From: Caldilineaceae bacterium
GTDB lineage: Bacteria > Chloroflexota > Anaerolineae > Caldilineales > Caldilineaceae
Reading direction: 5' to 3'
Length of the DNA stretch: 64,000 nt
Assembly (NCBI GenBank): GCA_020846635.1
Contig: JADLDO010000047.1
Span: 372,001-436,000 of the forward strand
A program made the translations under genes and the position numbers. The notes under the pieces were generated by a model. It was not told the DNA's origin. It worked only from the letters and a program-made list of their open reading frames with translations, and did not search any database. Shown one piece after another: positions 16,781 through 25,258 of the stretch; position 1 is the first letter of the stretch; every line of letters starts with the position of its first letter.

Positions 16781-17773
16781 ATGAGTGAAAAGATTCGCTG
16801 GGGTATTCTGGGTACGGGCAATATTGCGACCAGTTTTGCCACGGGTGTGGCGACGATGCCCGATGCTGAATTGGCTGCGGTGGGTTCACGCAGCCAGGCG
16901 ACTGCCGATGCCTATGGCGATCAATTCAACATTGCCCGCCGCTATGCCTCTTATGCAGAATTGGCGCATGATCCCGATTTGGATGTGATCTATATTGCCA
17001 CGCCTCATTCGCTGCATCTGGAGAATATGCTGCTCTGTTTTGAAGCGGGCAAGCCGGTTCTTTGCGAAAAACCGTTTACGATCAACGCCCAGCAGGCACG
17101 TCAAGCAATTGAGCAGGCACGACAGCGCAAGCTCTTTGCAATGGAAGCAACGTGGATGCGCTTCACGCCGATGATGGTGGAGATCCGCAAGTTGTTGGCA
17201 GAAGGGGTGATTGGGGAGGTGCGTATGGTCAACGCTGATTTTGGTATTCGCGTGGACTATGACCCGAAGTTTCGCCTGTTTGATCCGCAATTGGGCGGTG
17301 GTGGGTTGCTAGATGTGGGCATCTATCCGCTCTCTTTGGCGCAGATGATTCTCGGCACACCTACGCAGGTGACGGGCTTGGCGGAATTGGGCGAGACGGG
17401 AGTCGATGAACAGTCGGCCTGTGTGCTGGGCTATGCGGGGGGTGAACTGGCAGTGCTGCACAGCGCCATTCGCACAGAGACGCCGCAGGAGGCGACGATC
17501 AGCGGGACAGAGGGATGGATCCGCATCCACAGCCCGTGGTGGATGCCGCAGGTGATGAGCATCCACAAGCCAGGGGCAGCGCCACAGACTGTGGAAATTC
17601 CGTTTGAGGCCGATGGCTATACCTATGAGGCTGCCGAGGTGCATCGCTGTCTGCGCGAGGGCAAGCTGGAGAGCGAATTGATGCCGCTGGCGGAGACGGT
17701 CGCCACCATGGAGACAATGGATACGTTGCGCGGGCAGTGGGGTCTGAAGTATCCGATGGAGTCGTTACTGTAA
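16781..17773 (+). CDS. Gfo/Idh/MocA-family NAD(P)-dependent oxidoreductase
   Basis: A 330-residue protein read from the ATG at 16781, preceded by AAAGGAAACG. The N-terminus carries the Rossmann NAD(P) motif GILGTGNIATSF; the canonical CEKPF motif follows (about residues 92-96), whose Lys is catalytic in the family, and a GGGLLDVGIYPL segment holds the conserved Asp/His-region equivalents in the substrate domain. Family members oxidise or reduce sugars and related polyols, or trans-dihydrodiols; the substrate here is unknown. The frame remains open 60 codons upstream to 16601, but this runs through the operon terminator and is not used. Its last 9 bases overlap the end of mgtE on the other strand. 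Confidence 0.9.
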   Translation: MSEKIRWGILGTGNIATSFATGVATMPDAELAAVGSRSQATADAYGDQFNIARRYASYAELAHDPDLDVIYIATPHSLHLENMLLCFEAGKPVLCEKPFTINAQQARQAIEQARQRKLFAMEATWMRFTPMMVEIRKLLAEGVIGEVRMVNADFGIRVDYDPKFRLFDPQLGGGGLLDVGIYPLSLAQMILGTPTQVTGLAELGETGVDEQSACVLGYAGGELAVLHSAIRTETPQEATISGTEGWIRIHSPWWMPQVMSIHKPGAAPQTVEIPFEADGYTYEAAEVHRCLREGKLESELMPLAETVATMETMDTLRGQWGLKYPMESLL

Positions 17774-19135
17774 GGCCGGCAGCAGGGCCTTTGCAATCAG
17801 CATATAGATGACCAGCCCGGTTGCATCGACCAGCGTCGTGATCAGCGGCGCAGAGACCAGGGCCGGATCAATTTTCAGGCGTTGGGCGATGAGGGGAATT
17901 ATGGAGCCAATGGTGTTGGCCCAGGTCACGATGGCGACAATGGTGAAGCCCACGACCAGGGAGAGTTGGATATCACTCCCCCACAGGCGAGCGCGGCCAA
18001 AGGCAATTACCCCAATCGCTGCGCCCAGAATCAAGCCGCTGAGTAGTTCACGACTGATCACGCGCAGAGTATCGCGCGGGCGGATCTCTTTTAAGGCCAG
18101 CCCCCGAATAATCGTTGAGACGGTTTGTGCGCCTGTGTTGCCGCCTGTGCCGATCAGCAGCGGAATAAAAAAGGATAAGGCTACCACCCTGGATAGTTCG
18201 CTTTCGAAATAGCGGAGGACAGTTCCTGTTGTCGTTTCGGCAAGAAATAGCAGCAGCAGCCAACCCACGCGGCTGCGTACAACCTGTAACAGGTTCGTGG
18301 CAAAATAGGGCTGGCTGACCTCTGCGGGATCCACGGCGCTAAACCGTAGTTGATCCTCGGTGTTTTCTTCAACGAGAACGTCCAGGACATCATCGACCGT
18401 GATGATGCCAATGATGCGATGATCTTCTACCACTGGAATCACCGTAAAGTCATAGTGAGAGACGAGGTTGGCGACAATTTCCCGATCATCGGTGGGCGCA
18501 ACCGATATCACGCGCTGGATCATGAACTCGCTCAACGGCTGTTGTGGGGGCGCGAGAATGATCTCGCGCAGGGAGGCTACACCCTGCAACCGTTGATTCT
18601 CGTCCACGGCATAGATAGCCGTCAGGGTTTCCGCGTCCCGGCCCACTTGGCGCAAATGCTCGATCACCTGGGCAGCGGTCATAGCGGGTGATACAGCTAC
18701 GAACTTTTCGGTCATCAGCCGCCCCGCGCTCTCTTTGGGGTATCTGAGCAGGCGGCGAACCTCCTGTGCATCTTCGGGGGTCATGTAGGCCAGCAGTTGT
18801 TCGGCGCGCTGTGGCACATCATCACTCAACAGGTGCGCCACATCGTCCATCGCGAGTTCGTCTAGCAACGAACCAACCTTTGCCGGTGGAAGATGCGCCA
18901 GCAAGGATCGCACCGTTTCGCTGCCCGCTTCGGACAATACTTGGGCGGCGAGTGGCGCGGGTAGGTAAGTGAATATCGTCAGCCGCTCTTCGTCATCAAG
19001 CCGATCCAGCAGATCCGCAATATCGGGGGCCGCTTGTGCGGATAAGAGCGCTTGCAGGGCCGGAACATTATTGTTTTTTAAATGCTCCCGCAGCGTACTT
19101 TCCAAACGGGGTGCAGAATCCACGGTCGGCTGCAT
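17765..19135 (-). CDS. mgtE: Magnesium transporter MgtE
   Basis: A 456-residue protein with the standard MgtE layout: an alpha-helical N domain (about 20-130), paired CBS domains (about 137-255), a plug region and five membrane segments (about 280-456). Recognisable signatures are LLAHLPPAKVGSLLDEL in the N domain, GIITVDDVLDVL at the end of the CBS pair and GTGGNTGAQTVSTIIRGLA in the first pore helices. MgtE is a Mg2+-gated Mg2+ channel of the inner membrane. ATG at 19135 with GAGGAA 7 nt upstream. No M-box-like leader was recognised; two hairpins from the preceding unit lie in the 166-bp upstream gap. Its stop overlaps the tail of the convergent oxidoreductase gene. Confidence 0.95.
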   Translation of the reverse strand: MQPTVDSAPRLESTLREHLKNNNVPALQALLSAQAAPDIADLLDRLDDEERLTIFTYLPAPLAAQVLSEAGSETVRSLLAHLPPAKVGSLLDELAMDDVAHLLSDDVPQRAEQLLAYMTPEDAQEVRRLLRYPKESAGRLMTEKFVAVSPAMTAAQVIEHLRQVGRDAETLTAIYAVDENQRLQGVASLREIILAPPQQPLSEFMIQRVISVAPTDDREIVANLVSHYDFTVIPVVEDHRIIGIITVDDVLDVLVEENTEDQLRFSAVDPAEVSQPYFATNLLQVVRSRVGWLLLLFLAETTTGTVLRYFESELSRVVALSFFIPLLIGTGGNTGAQTVSTIIRGLALKEIRPRDTLRVISRELLSGLILGAAIGVIAFGRARLWGSDIQLSLVVGFTIVAIVTWANTIGSIIPLIAQRLKIDPALVSAPLITTLVDATGLVIYMLIAKALLPALQ

Positions 19136-19164
19136 AACAATTCCTCACTTACTACAGACACCTT

Positions 19165-19196
19165 ATTACAGAAAGAGTGCATTACAGAAAGAGTGC
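19165..19196. repeat. Perfect 16-bp tandem duplication
   Basis: ATTACAGAAAGAGTGC occurs twice head to tail (19165-19180 and 19181-19196), upstream of mgtE and adjoining the hairpin at 19191-19233. Confidence 0.85.
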
Positions 19197-19233
19197 GGCG
19201 TGGACAATGCCTTTGTCTGTCCACACCGCACTC
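19191..19233 (-). terminator. Terminator hairpin between the sugar ABC genes and mgtE
   Basis: A 16-bp stem (GAGTGCGGCGTGGACA / TGTCCACACCGCACTC, one G-U pair). On the minus strand it is followed by TTTCTGTAAT. It is the second of two hairpins after the solute-binding protein gene. Confidence 0.7.
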
Positions 19234-19249
19234 AGGTTCATCTGAATTG

Positions 19250-19275
19250 CGTACAAAACCGGCGGACTTGCCGGT
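19250..19275 (-). terminator. First hairpin after the solute-binding protein gene
   Basis: ACCGGC (19258-19263) and GCCGGT (19270-19275) pair around a 6-nt loop; on the minus strand TTTTG follows directly. It lies 27 nt after the stop of the binding-protein gene. Confidence 0.65.
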
Positions 19276-19301
19276 CTCTTTGTCATCGTGCGAAGTCGGG
19301 C

Positions 19302-20678
19302 TTAACTTTCGCGGGCGAAGAGGGGATCGGCCTCGTCCTTGATCTGCTGCGCTACTGAGGCGGCATCCTCTGCTCCACTCCAGAGCAGGTCCATCTTGGG
19401 GGTATAGATACGCTGGGTAATCTCCGGCCAGAGCACATGAACCGGGTCGCGTACCACATACTCCTGTGCCTGGGCAAAGGCGGCGGCATGGGCAGGTGGC
19501 TTGGTGGGGTCCAGGAAGGCTTCGGAAGTGACCACAGAGATACGCGCCGGCGTGGTTGCACCGACCGCTACCTCGTCCAATTCGGCTTCGGGACTGGAGA
19601 TGTATTGTACAAATTCCCATGCCACATCGGGGATTTTGGTTGCTGCGGCAGCGGCCCAACCTGTGCCACCGCCGCCGGATCCACGTCGCTCGCTTTGGCC
19701 GATGGGAAGGGCTGCCACATCCCATTTGAAGGTTTCAATCGTGCGGAATTGGTTAACGGCAGAGGGGTTGGTGATCATCATGCCCACGATACCGCTGGCG
19801 AACAGTTCAAAGCCGCCCAACTCCGACTCTAGGTCGGGCCGGGGGGCCACCTCATGGACATGCATCAGGTCTTGGAGGAATTGGAGCGCTCCCACCGATC
19901 CTTCATCGGTCATGGCGGAGTCGGTCGCCACACCGCGGTCGTCCTTGTGGGCCAACGCGCCGTTATTGTTGTAAAGCCAGGAGGCCCAGGGACGCTGGCC
20001 GCGATTGACCAGGCAGCCCCATTGGGTGGTGCGGTCGCCCTCTTTCTTGGTCAGAGCCTGGGCGGTTTGTAGATAGGCATCAAAGTTCCAACTGGTATCT
20101 TCCCAATCAGCAGTCGGAAGCGGCAGACCGGCGGCTTCAAAAAGGTCTATGTTGTAATAGACATTCTGGTGACCATAGTCGCGCGGTAGGGCATAGGTCT
20201 TATCGTCCCATTGGTAGAGCGTCACCGAGTCGGGGCGGAAGTCGCTTAGGTCATAGTTGTCACGCTCGATGTAGTCATCGAGTACCAGGTGCATCTGTTT
20301 TTCGGCTACGGTGATGATGGGGGTCACTTCTTGCAAATAGCGATAGACATCGGCGGGCGTGCCTGCGGCATAGAGAGTTTGGATTTTGGTGACATAGCCA
20401 TCATTGGGCAATGTCTGGTGGTCTACCTTGACGTTGGGATGAGCCTCCATAAAGCCCTGTGCCCAGCCATCGCGTGCTTTGATATGGCCTTCGTTGATGG
20501 TGTCGACGATAAAGGTCAGGGTAACTTGTTCGCCCGCCGGTTGGCTTCCGCCACCTTCCGCAGCAGGTGCAGCCGGGCCGGCTGTGGGCGCGCAGGCTGC
20601 CAGCCCAATCGCTCCGGCAGCGGCTATGGCCGCGCCGCGCAGGAAGTCTCGGCGGTTCAGGGAGCGTTGCTCATTCAT
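19302..20678 (-). CDS. Sugar ABC transporter substrate-binding lipoprotein (family 1)
   Basis: A 458-residue protein. The ATG at 20678 is chosen because GAGGAAAGGA lies 9 nt upstream; a TTG at 20699 would overlap this site. The N-terminus combines a twin-arginine motif (NRRDFLRG) with a lipobox (GLAAC), suggesting Tat export and lipid anchoring. The rest has the family-1 solute-binding features (TPADVYRYL near the hinge, DKTYALPRDYG, WDVAALPIGQ, GTGWAAAAAT). It is the last gene of a unit with the two permeases upstream, and presumably delivers a sugar or glycoside to them. No ATPase gene is present here; a shared MsmX/MalK-type ATPase elsewhere is likely. Confidence 0.92.
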   Translation of the reverse strand: MNEQRSLNRRDFLRGAAIAAAGAIGLAACAPTAGPAAPAAEGGGSQPAGEQVTLTFIVDTINEGHIKARDGWAQGFMEAHPNVKVDHQTLPNDGYVTKIQTLYAAGTPADVYRYLQEVTPIITVAEKQMHLVLDDYIERDNYDLSDFRPDSVTLYQWDDKTYALPRDYGHQNVYYNIDLFEAAGLPLPTADWEDTSWNFDAYLQTAQALTKKEGDRTTQWGCLVNRGQRPWASWLYNNNGALAHKDDRGVATDSAMTDEGSVGALQFLQDLMHVHEVAPRPDLESELGGFELFASGIVGMMITNPSAVNQFRTIETFKWDVAALPIGQSERRGSGGGGTGWAAAAATKIPDVAWEFVQYISSPEAELDEVAVGATTPARISVVTSEAFLDPTKPPAHAAAFAQAQEYVVRDPVHVLWPEITQRIYTPKMDLLWSGAEDAASVAQQIKDEADPLFARES

Positions 20679-20744
20679 ACGTGTGGGTCCTTTCCTCAAG
20701 AGAGTCGCAGAGTCGGCGGATATGTATAGGGCAAGAACATGGCT

Positions 20745-21641
20745 TTATTGCTTGACGCCGGTGAAGACAATGCCTTGCATGAAGTATTTTTGTGTAAAGA
20801 AGAAAAGCACCAGCACCGGCAGCATCGTCAGCAGGGATGCTGCCATGAGCAGATTCCAACTGGTGCTGGCTTCACCCTGAAACATGCGCAGCCCCAGGGC
20901 CAGGGTGAACTTCTCCTGGCTATGCAGGTAGATGAGGGGCGTCAAAAACTCGTTCCAAGTACCATTAAAGACAAAGATGACCACGATGATCACGGCGGGT
21001 TTTGCCAGCGGCATAATAATGCGCCAGAAGACACCCCAGTTGGAGCAGCCGTCAATGCGCGCGGCGTCATCGAGGTCGCGCGGGAGGGTGAGCAGAAATT
21101 GGCGCACGAGGAAGGTCAACCAGGGGCCACCAAAGAAGGTGGGGAGGATCAAGGGCCAGTAGGTGTTGATCCAGCCGAGGTTCTTGAAAAGGATAAACTG
21201 GGGAATTAGGGTAACGTGGGGCGGCAGCATCATGGTCGAGAGCATGACCAGGAACATGAAGTTCCGACCCCACCATTGCAGCCGGGCAAAGGCAAAAGCC
21301 ACCAGCATAATGGAGAGCACCTTGCCCACAATGCTGATGCCGGTGATATAAGTCGTATTCCAGAGATAGCGGAAGAAGGGAATGGCTGTGACTGCGTCAG
21401 CGTAGTTCTGCCAGACGATTTTGCTGGGGATCCACTTGGGGGGAAAGATAAAGACCTCGCCAGGCGTCTTGAGCGACGTGGAAAATGTCCAGGCCAGAGG
21501 AATGAACATGAGCACTACCCCGGCGAGCAGCAACAGATGAACCAGCAGATGGCTGATGGTGCGACGTTGGGCAAAGGTCAGCCCCACCGGGCGCTGTCCC
21601 TCGGCATCAACGGTATCGGCAGGTGTGGATGTGGCAGCCAT
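20745..21641 (-). CDS. Sugar ABC transporter permease (MalG/UgpE type)
   Basis: A 298-residue protein with six hydrophobic segments and the EAA-loop signature as DLDDAARIDGCSNWGVFWRIIMPL (about 190-213) that docks the ATPase. The ending FTQKYFMQGIVFTGVKQ is typical of the MalG group (..G...GAVKG). ATG at 21641, 5 bp after the stop of the partner permease; the binding-protein gene follows 66 bp downstream. Inner-membrane import of a sugar is the likely role; specificity unknown. Confidence 0.93.
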   Translation of the reverse strand: MAATSTPADTVDAEGQRPVGLTFAQRRTISHLLVHLLLLAGVVLMFIPLAWTFSTSLKTPGEVFIFPPKWIPSKIVWQNYADAVTAIPFFRYLWNTTYITGISIVGKVLSIMLVAFAFARLQWWGRNFMFLVMLSTMMLPPHVTLIPQFILFKNLGWINTYWPLILPTFFGGPWLTFLVRQFLLTLPRDLDDAARIDGCSNWGVFWRIIMPLAKPAVIIVVIFVFNGTWNEFLTPLIYLHSQEKFTLALGLRMFQGEASTSWNLLMAASLLTMLPVLVLFFFTQKYFMQGIVFTGVKQ

Positions 21642-21646
21642 TGATT

Positions 21647-22597
21647 CTAGCCCTTTTGGTCTTCGCCTTCATAGTAGACCCACAGGTCTGACAGGCGGAA
21701 TGAGATGAGGGTGAGGACGAGTATATAGATAAAGAGGAGCCAGGCCAGCGCGCTGGCATATCCCATGCGGAAATATTCAAAGGCATTGCGATAGAGGTAG
21801 AGCAAAAGAAACAGCGTGGCGTTGTTTGGCCCTCCTTCGGTCATGATAAAGGCTTGGGTAAAGACCTGGAGGGCGGCAATTAGTCCCGTGACCAACTGAA
21901 AAAAGAGGACAGGTGTCATCAAGGGTAGGGTAACATACCAGAAGCGTCCCCAACCGGTCGCGCCGTCCACTTGCGCAGCTTCGTATAGATCGGTGGGAAT
22001 ACCTTGCAGCCCCGCCAGATAGATGATCGCGCCGCTGCCCACGCTCCACACGCTCATCAGCACCAACGAGGGCAGCGCCCAGTTGGGATCGCCCAACCAA
22101 CTGGGACCGCGGATGCCGAAGTAGGAGAAGATCGAATTGAGCAGCCCAAATTCTGTGGAGAAGAGCCAACGCCAGAGCAGCGCCACAGCCACCCCGGAGA
22201 GCACCGAGGGCATGTAGAAGGCGGTACGGTAGAAACGCAGCCCCTTGATGTCGGCATTGAGCAGCAGCGCCAGGAGCAGCCCCACGATAATGTGCAGGGG
22301 GACGCTGGTGATGGCGTAGACGGTTGTGACCTTAATCGCTTGGCCCACCAGTGCATCGTCCATCATGGTGGTCACATTTTCCAGCCCCACCCAGCGCGGT
22401 GCGCTGATGAGATCCCATTCGGTGAAGGCGATGACCAGCGAAGCGATCATCGGCCCGAGTGTCCAGAGGACAAAGCCAATGATCCAGGGGGAGGCAAAGA
22501 GCCAGCCATCCAAATTACGCTGGAGCGCTCTGCGGCTGAGGCCAAAGGAACGGCGCTGGGTCGGCGAGGTTAGAACAGGTTTGGCTGCCGTAGTCAA
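21647..22597 (-). CDS. Sugar ABC transporter permease (MalF/UgpA type)
   Basis: A protein of about 316 residues with six membrane segments and the EAA motif DLYEAAQVDGATGWGRFWYVTLPL. It pairs with the downstream MalG-type permease. No ATG fits: two TTG codons are possible, at 22609 and 22597. The second is preferred since GGAGG ends 5 nt before it, whereas the first lies within that site. First gene of the three-gene sugar transporter unit, behind a good promoter at 22654-22682. Confidence 0.9.
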   Translation of the reverse strand: MTTAAKPVLTSPTQRRSFGLSRRALQRNLDGWLFASPWIIGFVLWTLGPMIASLVIAFTEWDLISAPRWVGLENVTTMMDDALVGQAIKVTTVYAITSVPLHIIVGLLLALLLNADIKGLRFYRTAFYMPSVLSGVAVALLWRWLFSTEFGLLNSIFSYFGIRGPSWLGDPNWALPSLVLMSVWSVGSGAIIYLAGLQGIPTDLYEAAQVDGATGWGRFWYVTLPLMTPVLFFQLVTGLIAALQVFTQAFIMTEGGPNNATLFLLLYLYRNAFEYFRMGYASALAWLLFIYILVLTLISFRLSDLWVYYEGEDQKG

Positions 22598-22653
22598 GAA
22601 AACCTCCAATACCTCCGCGAAGCTACATCCATAGAAATCTGTAGCATGGTTCC

Positions 22654-22682
22654 ATCGTAATGATTGATGACTACCTTGTCAA
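22654..22682 (-). promoter_or_regulatory. Predicted promoter of the sugar ABC transporter unit
   Basis: On the minus strand TTGACA (22682-22677) and TACGAT (22659-22654) are 17 bp apart, about 60 bp before the first permease start. Confidence 0.72.
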
Positions 22683-22724
22683 TTCCAATTCAGCGTCTTC
22701 CGGTCGCCTGTCATCTTACAACTT

Positions 22725-22928
22725 TTACACAGCCGGTGTGTTGGAATCGGTCTTGGATTTCTCGTCGGCGGGCTTGGTGGTGTCCTCGTCGAGTTCGGCG
22801 TTCTTGCGGAATTCGCGTACGCCGCGGCCCATTGCGCCAAAGAGTTCGGGCAATTTGCCAACGCCAAAGAGCATAACGACGATAACCAGGATCAGGATCA
22901 ATTCGACTGGACCAAACTTAGGTAACAT
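22725..22928 (-). CDS. tatA: Sec-independent protein translocase subunit TatA
   Basis: A 67-residue protein with an N-terminal membrane helix (ELILILVIVVMLFG), the Phe-Gly hinge motif FGVGKLPELFGAMGRG and an amphipathic helix followed by a charged tail: the TatA/TatE pattern. It would form the pore-like component of the twin-arginine translocase at the inner membrane. tatB and tatC are not adjacent. The neighbouring binding protein has a twin-arginine signal, although the sugar genes have their own promoter. An inverted repeat (CTTGCTATAGCAAG, 22943-22956) lies just upstream of the ribosome site. Confidence 0.93.
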   Translation of the reverse strand: MLPKFGPVELILILVIVVMLFGVGKLPELFGAMGRGVREFRKNAELDEDTTKPADEKSKTDSNTPAV

Positions 22929-22942
22929 GTGGGTGGGCCTTT

Positions 22943-22956
22943 CTTGCTATAGCAAG
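22943..22956. promoter_or_regulatory. 14-bp palindrome upstream of tatA
   Basis: CTTGCTATAGCAAG is a perfect palindrome 15 bp before the tatA start, overlapping the expected leader. It could be an operator or a small hairpin. Confidence 0.35.
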
Positions 22957-22988
22957 ACTCTAGTTTCTTGAAAGAGTGGTGGCGGGCA

Positions 22989-24440
22989 TTACCCCTTGAT
23001 TACGGCAAGGGGTTCAAGCCGGGCGACGGCACGCGCGATGCCCGCTCCTTCGACGACGGCAATGACTTCCTCTACTTGTTTATACGCTAGCGGTGCTTCT
23101 TCGGCCAATCCGGCCATGCTCCCGGCGCGGATACGAATTCCACGCTGGTTTAGCTCCTGCTTGAGCGTTTCGCCACGAACCTGCTTTTTGGCGGCGGTAC
23201 GGCTCATGTTGCGTCCTGCGCCATGACAGGTGGAACCAAATGTGTGGTTCATTGCACCCTGGGTTCCCGCCAGTACATAGGATGCGGTCCCCATGGAGCC
23301 AGGGACAAGCACAGGCTGGCCTACGGCTTGATAGTCGGACGGGATTTCGGCATGGTGCGGCGGGAAGGCACGCGTGGCCCCTTTGCGGTGGACGCAGACC
23401 TGCATGGCGCGGCCATTGACGACATGATCTTCGACTTTGCCGATGTTGTGCGCTACATCATAGACCTGGCGCAGATGGGCCGGTAAACCGCTGCGCGCCA
23501 GCACCTGTTCAAAGCTTTCACGCGCTAGCATGGCAAGCACTTGGCGATTGGCAAAGGCGAAGTTGGCTGCTGCCTGCATGGCTCCGCTGTAGGCAGTCCC
23601 TTCGGGCGAGTTGAGCGGCGCACAGACCAATTCACGGTCGGGCAACTCGATCTTATAGCGAGTTAGCGATTTTTGGAAATCACGCACATGGTCGGTACAG
23701 ACCTGGTGTCCCAGCCCGCGCGACCCGCAATGGATGAGGAGGACCACTTGGTTGGCACGCAGGCCATAGACTTCGGCGGTTTCCTCATCCAGGACGTGCG
23801 CAACACGATCCACTTCGAGGAAATGGTTGCCCGAACCGAGCGTGCCTAGCTGGCTGCCGCCGCGGTCGCGTGCGTGTTGGCTCACCTGGGCGGGGTCGGC
23901 TCCGGCAAGCCGCCCATTCTCCTCGGTGTGCAAGATGTCCTCGGCAGAGGCGAGGTCGTTGTCGAGACACCACTGTGCGCCACGCGCCAGCACCTCGTCA
24001 AGCTCGTTGCTGCTCAGGCGATAGCGTCCAGGTGCGCCGACGCCGCTGGGGCAGTTGTGATAGAGCGCGGTCGCCAAGTCGTTGAGGTAGGGCTCGATCT
24101 GGTCAACGGTGAGGTCACTCGCCAACAGGCGCACGCCGCAGTTGATGTCATAGCCGATAGCTCCGGGCGAGATGACACCATCGGGCAAGCGTGTCGCCGC
24201 CACGCCACCGACCGGGAAGCCGTAGCCCTGGTGGACATCGGGCATGGCAATGGCATAGCCCACAATCCCCGGCAGGGTGGTGGCGTTGATGAGCTGCTCG
24301 ACACTCTTGTCGGTGAGCGCCTGTTTCAAGAGCTTGCGGCTGGCATAGATGCGCGCGGGGACACGCATATCATGGCGGTAGTTCTGGGGGATTTCCCAGA
24401 CATATTCATCAATTCGGTAAAGGTCATCGATCTGAATCAT
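22989..24440 (-). CDS. rtcB: RNA-splicing ligase RtcB
   Basis: A 483-residue protein carrying the RtcB motifs: the metal-binding Cys in DINCGVR (Cys101), GSGNHFLEV, HCGSRGLGHQ, and the guanylylated His in TCHGAGRNMSR (His406). RtcB joins 2',3'-cyclic phosphate or 3'-phosphate ends to 5'-OH ends using GTP and Mn2+, in tRNA splicing or RNA repair. The archease gene lies 106 bp upstream on the same strand and probably forms a unit with it, since archease activates RtcB turnover. ATG at 24440. No RtcR/RtcA gene is present nearby. Confidence 0.96.
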   Translation of the reverse strand: MIQIDDLYRIDEYVWEIPQNYRHDMRVPARIYASRKLLKQALTDKSVEQLINATTLPGIVGYAIAMPDVHQGYGFPVGGVAATRLPDGVISPGAIGYDINCGVRLLASDLTVDQIEPYLNDLATALYHNCPSGVGAPGRYRLSSNELDEVLARGAQWCLDNDLASAEDILHTEENGRLAGADPAQVSQHARDRGGSQLGTLGSGNHFLEVDRVAHVLDEETAEVYGLRANQVVLLIHCGSRGLGHQVCTDHVRDFQKSLTRYKIELPDRELVCAPLNSPEGTAYSGAMQAAANFAFANRQVLAMLARESFEQVLARSGLPAHLRQVYDVAHNIGKVEDHVVNGRAMQVCVHRKGATRAFPPHHAEIPSDYQAVGQPVLVPGSMGTASYVLAGTQGAMNHTFGSTCHGAGRNMSRTAAKKQVRGETLKQELNQRGIRIRAGSMAGLAEEAPLAYKQVEEVIAVVEGAGIARAVARLEPLAVIKG

Positions 24441-24546
24441 GTCTTTATTATACTACGCGTTGAGGGTAGCGAAAGTACATTTGCCAACAGAGGGATGTAT
24501 CTCGCCCGGAGACTCGGAGAAGAGGGAGATAATTTTCTGCACGCAT

Positions 24547-24972
24547 TTAGATGTCGAAAAAGATTTGGGCGCTCCAGCCGCTAGTATCGGCTTGGATCAA
24601 GAGTTGGTGATAGGTGGCGGCTTTGATGTGGACTGCGGGCGGCGCGGCAGGTGGATAGCCGCTGATGTCGGCTTCGAGGTGGGTGGGCGTCCAGCGCGAG
24701 AGCGTACAATCGACAAAGAGCGCGCCGGTGGTTTCGTGCAGATAGAGCAACTCGTTGAGCCAATCGACCATCAGGCTTTCGACGTCAATTGATTCAATGG
24801 TGAGATGATGGTGGAGCGAAGGGTGAGATCGATCGGGCAAGACACGGAGCAAGCCAAACATAGCCTGGGCAGAACAGGCAAACAACTGCTCTGGCGCGCC
24901 AGCTCGAACCTGCAGCCCGATTTCGGCGGTATGGCCGAGTTCCTCGATTAAACAATCCGTCATAGCCGTCAT
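24547..24972 (-). CDS. Archease
   Basis: A protein of 141 residues from the ATG at 24972, the usual family length. It begins MTAMTDCLIEELGHTAEIGLQV, close to the family start (E..HTAD.G), and contains VESLMVDWLNELLYL and the ending SAQIFFDI. Archease is the Ca2+/metal-binding protein factor that speeds GTP-dependent guanylylation of RtcB. The ORF continues upstream to 25044 but that part is not archease-like. A second ATG at 24963 is also possible; neither has a strong ribosome site. The C-terminal half is rich in Pro/Ala (GYPPAAPPAVH), as in other archeases before the last strands. Confidence 0.87.
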   Translation of the reverse strand: MTAMTDCLIEELGHTAEIGLQVRAGAPEQLFACSAQAMFGLLRVLPDRSHPSLHHHLTIESIDVESLMVDWLNELLYLHETTGALFVDCTLSRWTPTHLEADISGYPPAAPPAVHIKAATYHQLLIQADTSGWSAQIFFDI

Positions 24973-25039
24973 AGCAAGCAATCCGACATGTTTGCGACTG
25001 GTCGCGCGTGATAGGATGTAGGATGACAGGAGCAGGAGC

Positions 25040-25057
25040 GACACAATAAATTGTGTC
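25040..25057. promoter_or_regulatory. 18-bp perfect inverted repeat upstream of archease-rtcB
   Basis: GACACAAT and ATTGTGTC flank a 2-bp centre. Upstream lie two near-identical copies of CCGTA[CT]CCGATTGT (25058-25088). Candidate operator region for the archease-rtcB unit or for the divergent cyclotransferase gene. Confidence 0.45.
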
Positions 25058-25258
25058 CGTACCCGATTGTATCCGTATCCGATTGTCTGCGTAAACGTTG
25101 ATAAGTCATGGTGTGATTCGCTGCGTCTATCGCTTCGGTTCCCTGCGAGTGTGCTATACTAAGCTCTCATTTGGTGCGAAGTATAGAATAGGCATTCCGT
25201 CAAGTCAACGCCACGGGGAAGACCGATTGGATGCCCCTAGAAGAACTTTTTGTCTGTT

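Noticed and set aside
19136..19301. M-box or other Mg2+ riboswitch before mgtE
   Set aside because: Only simple hairpins and a tandem repeat are visible; no conserved riboswitch core recognised.
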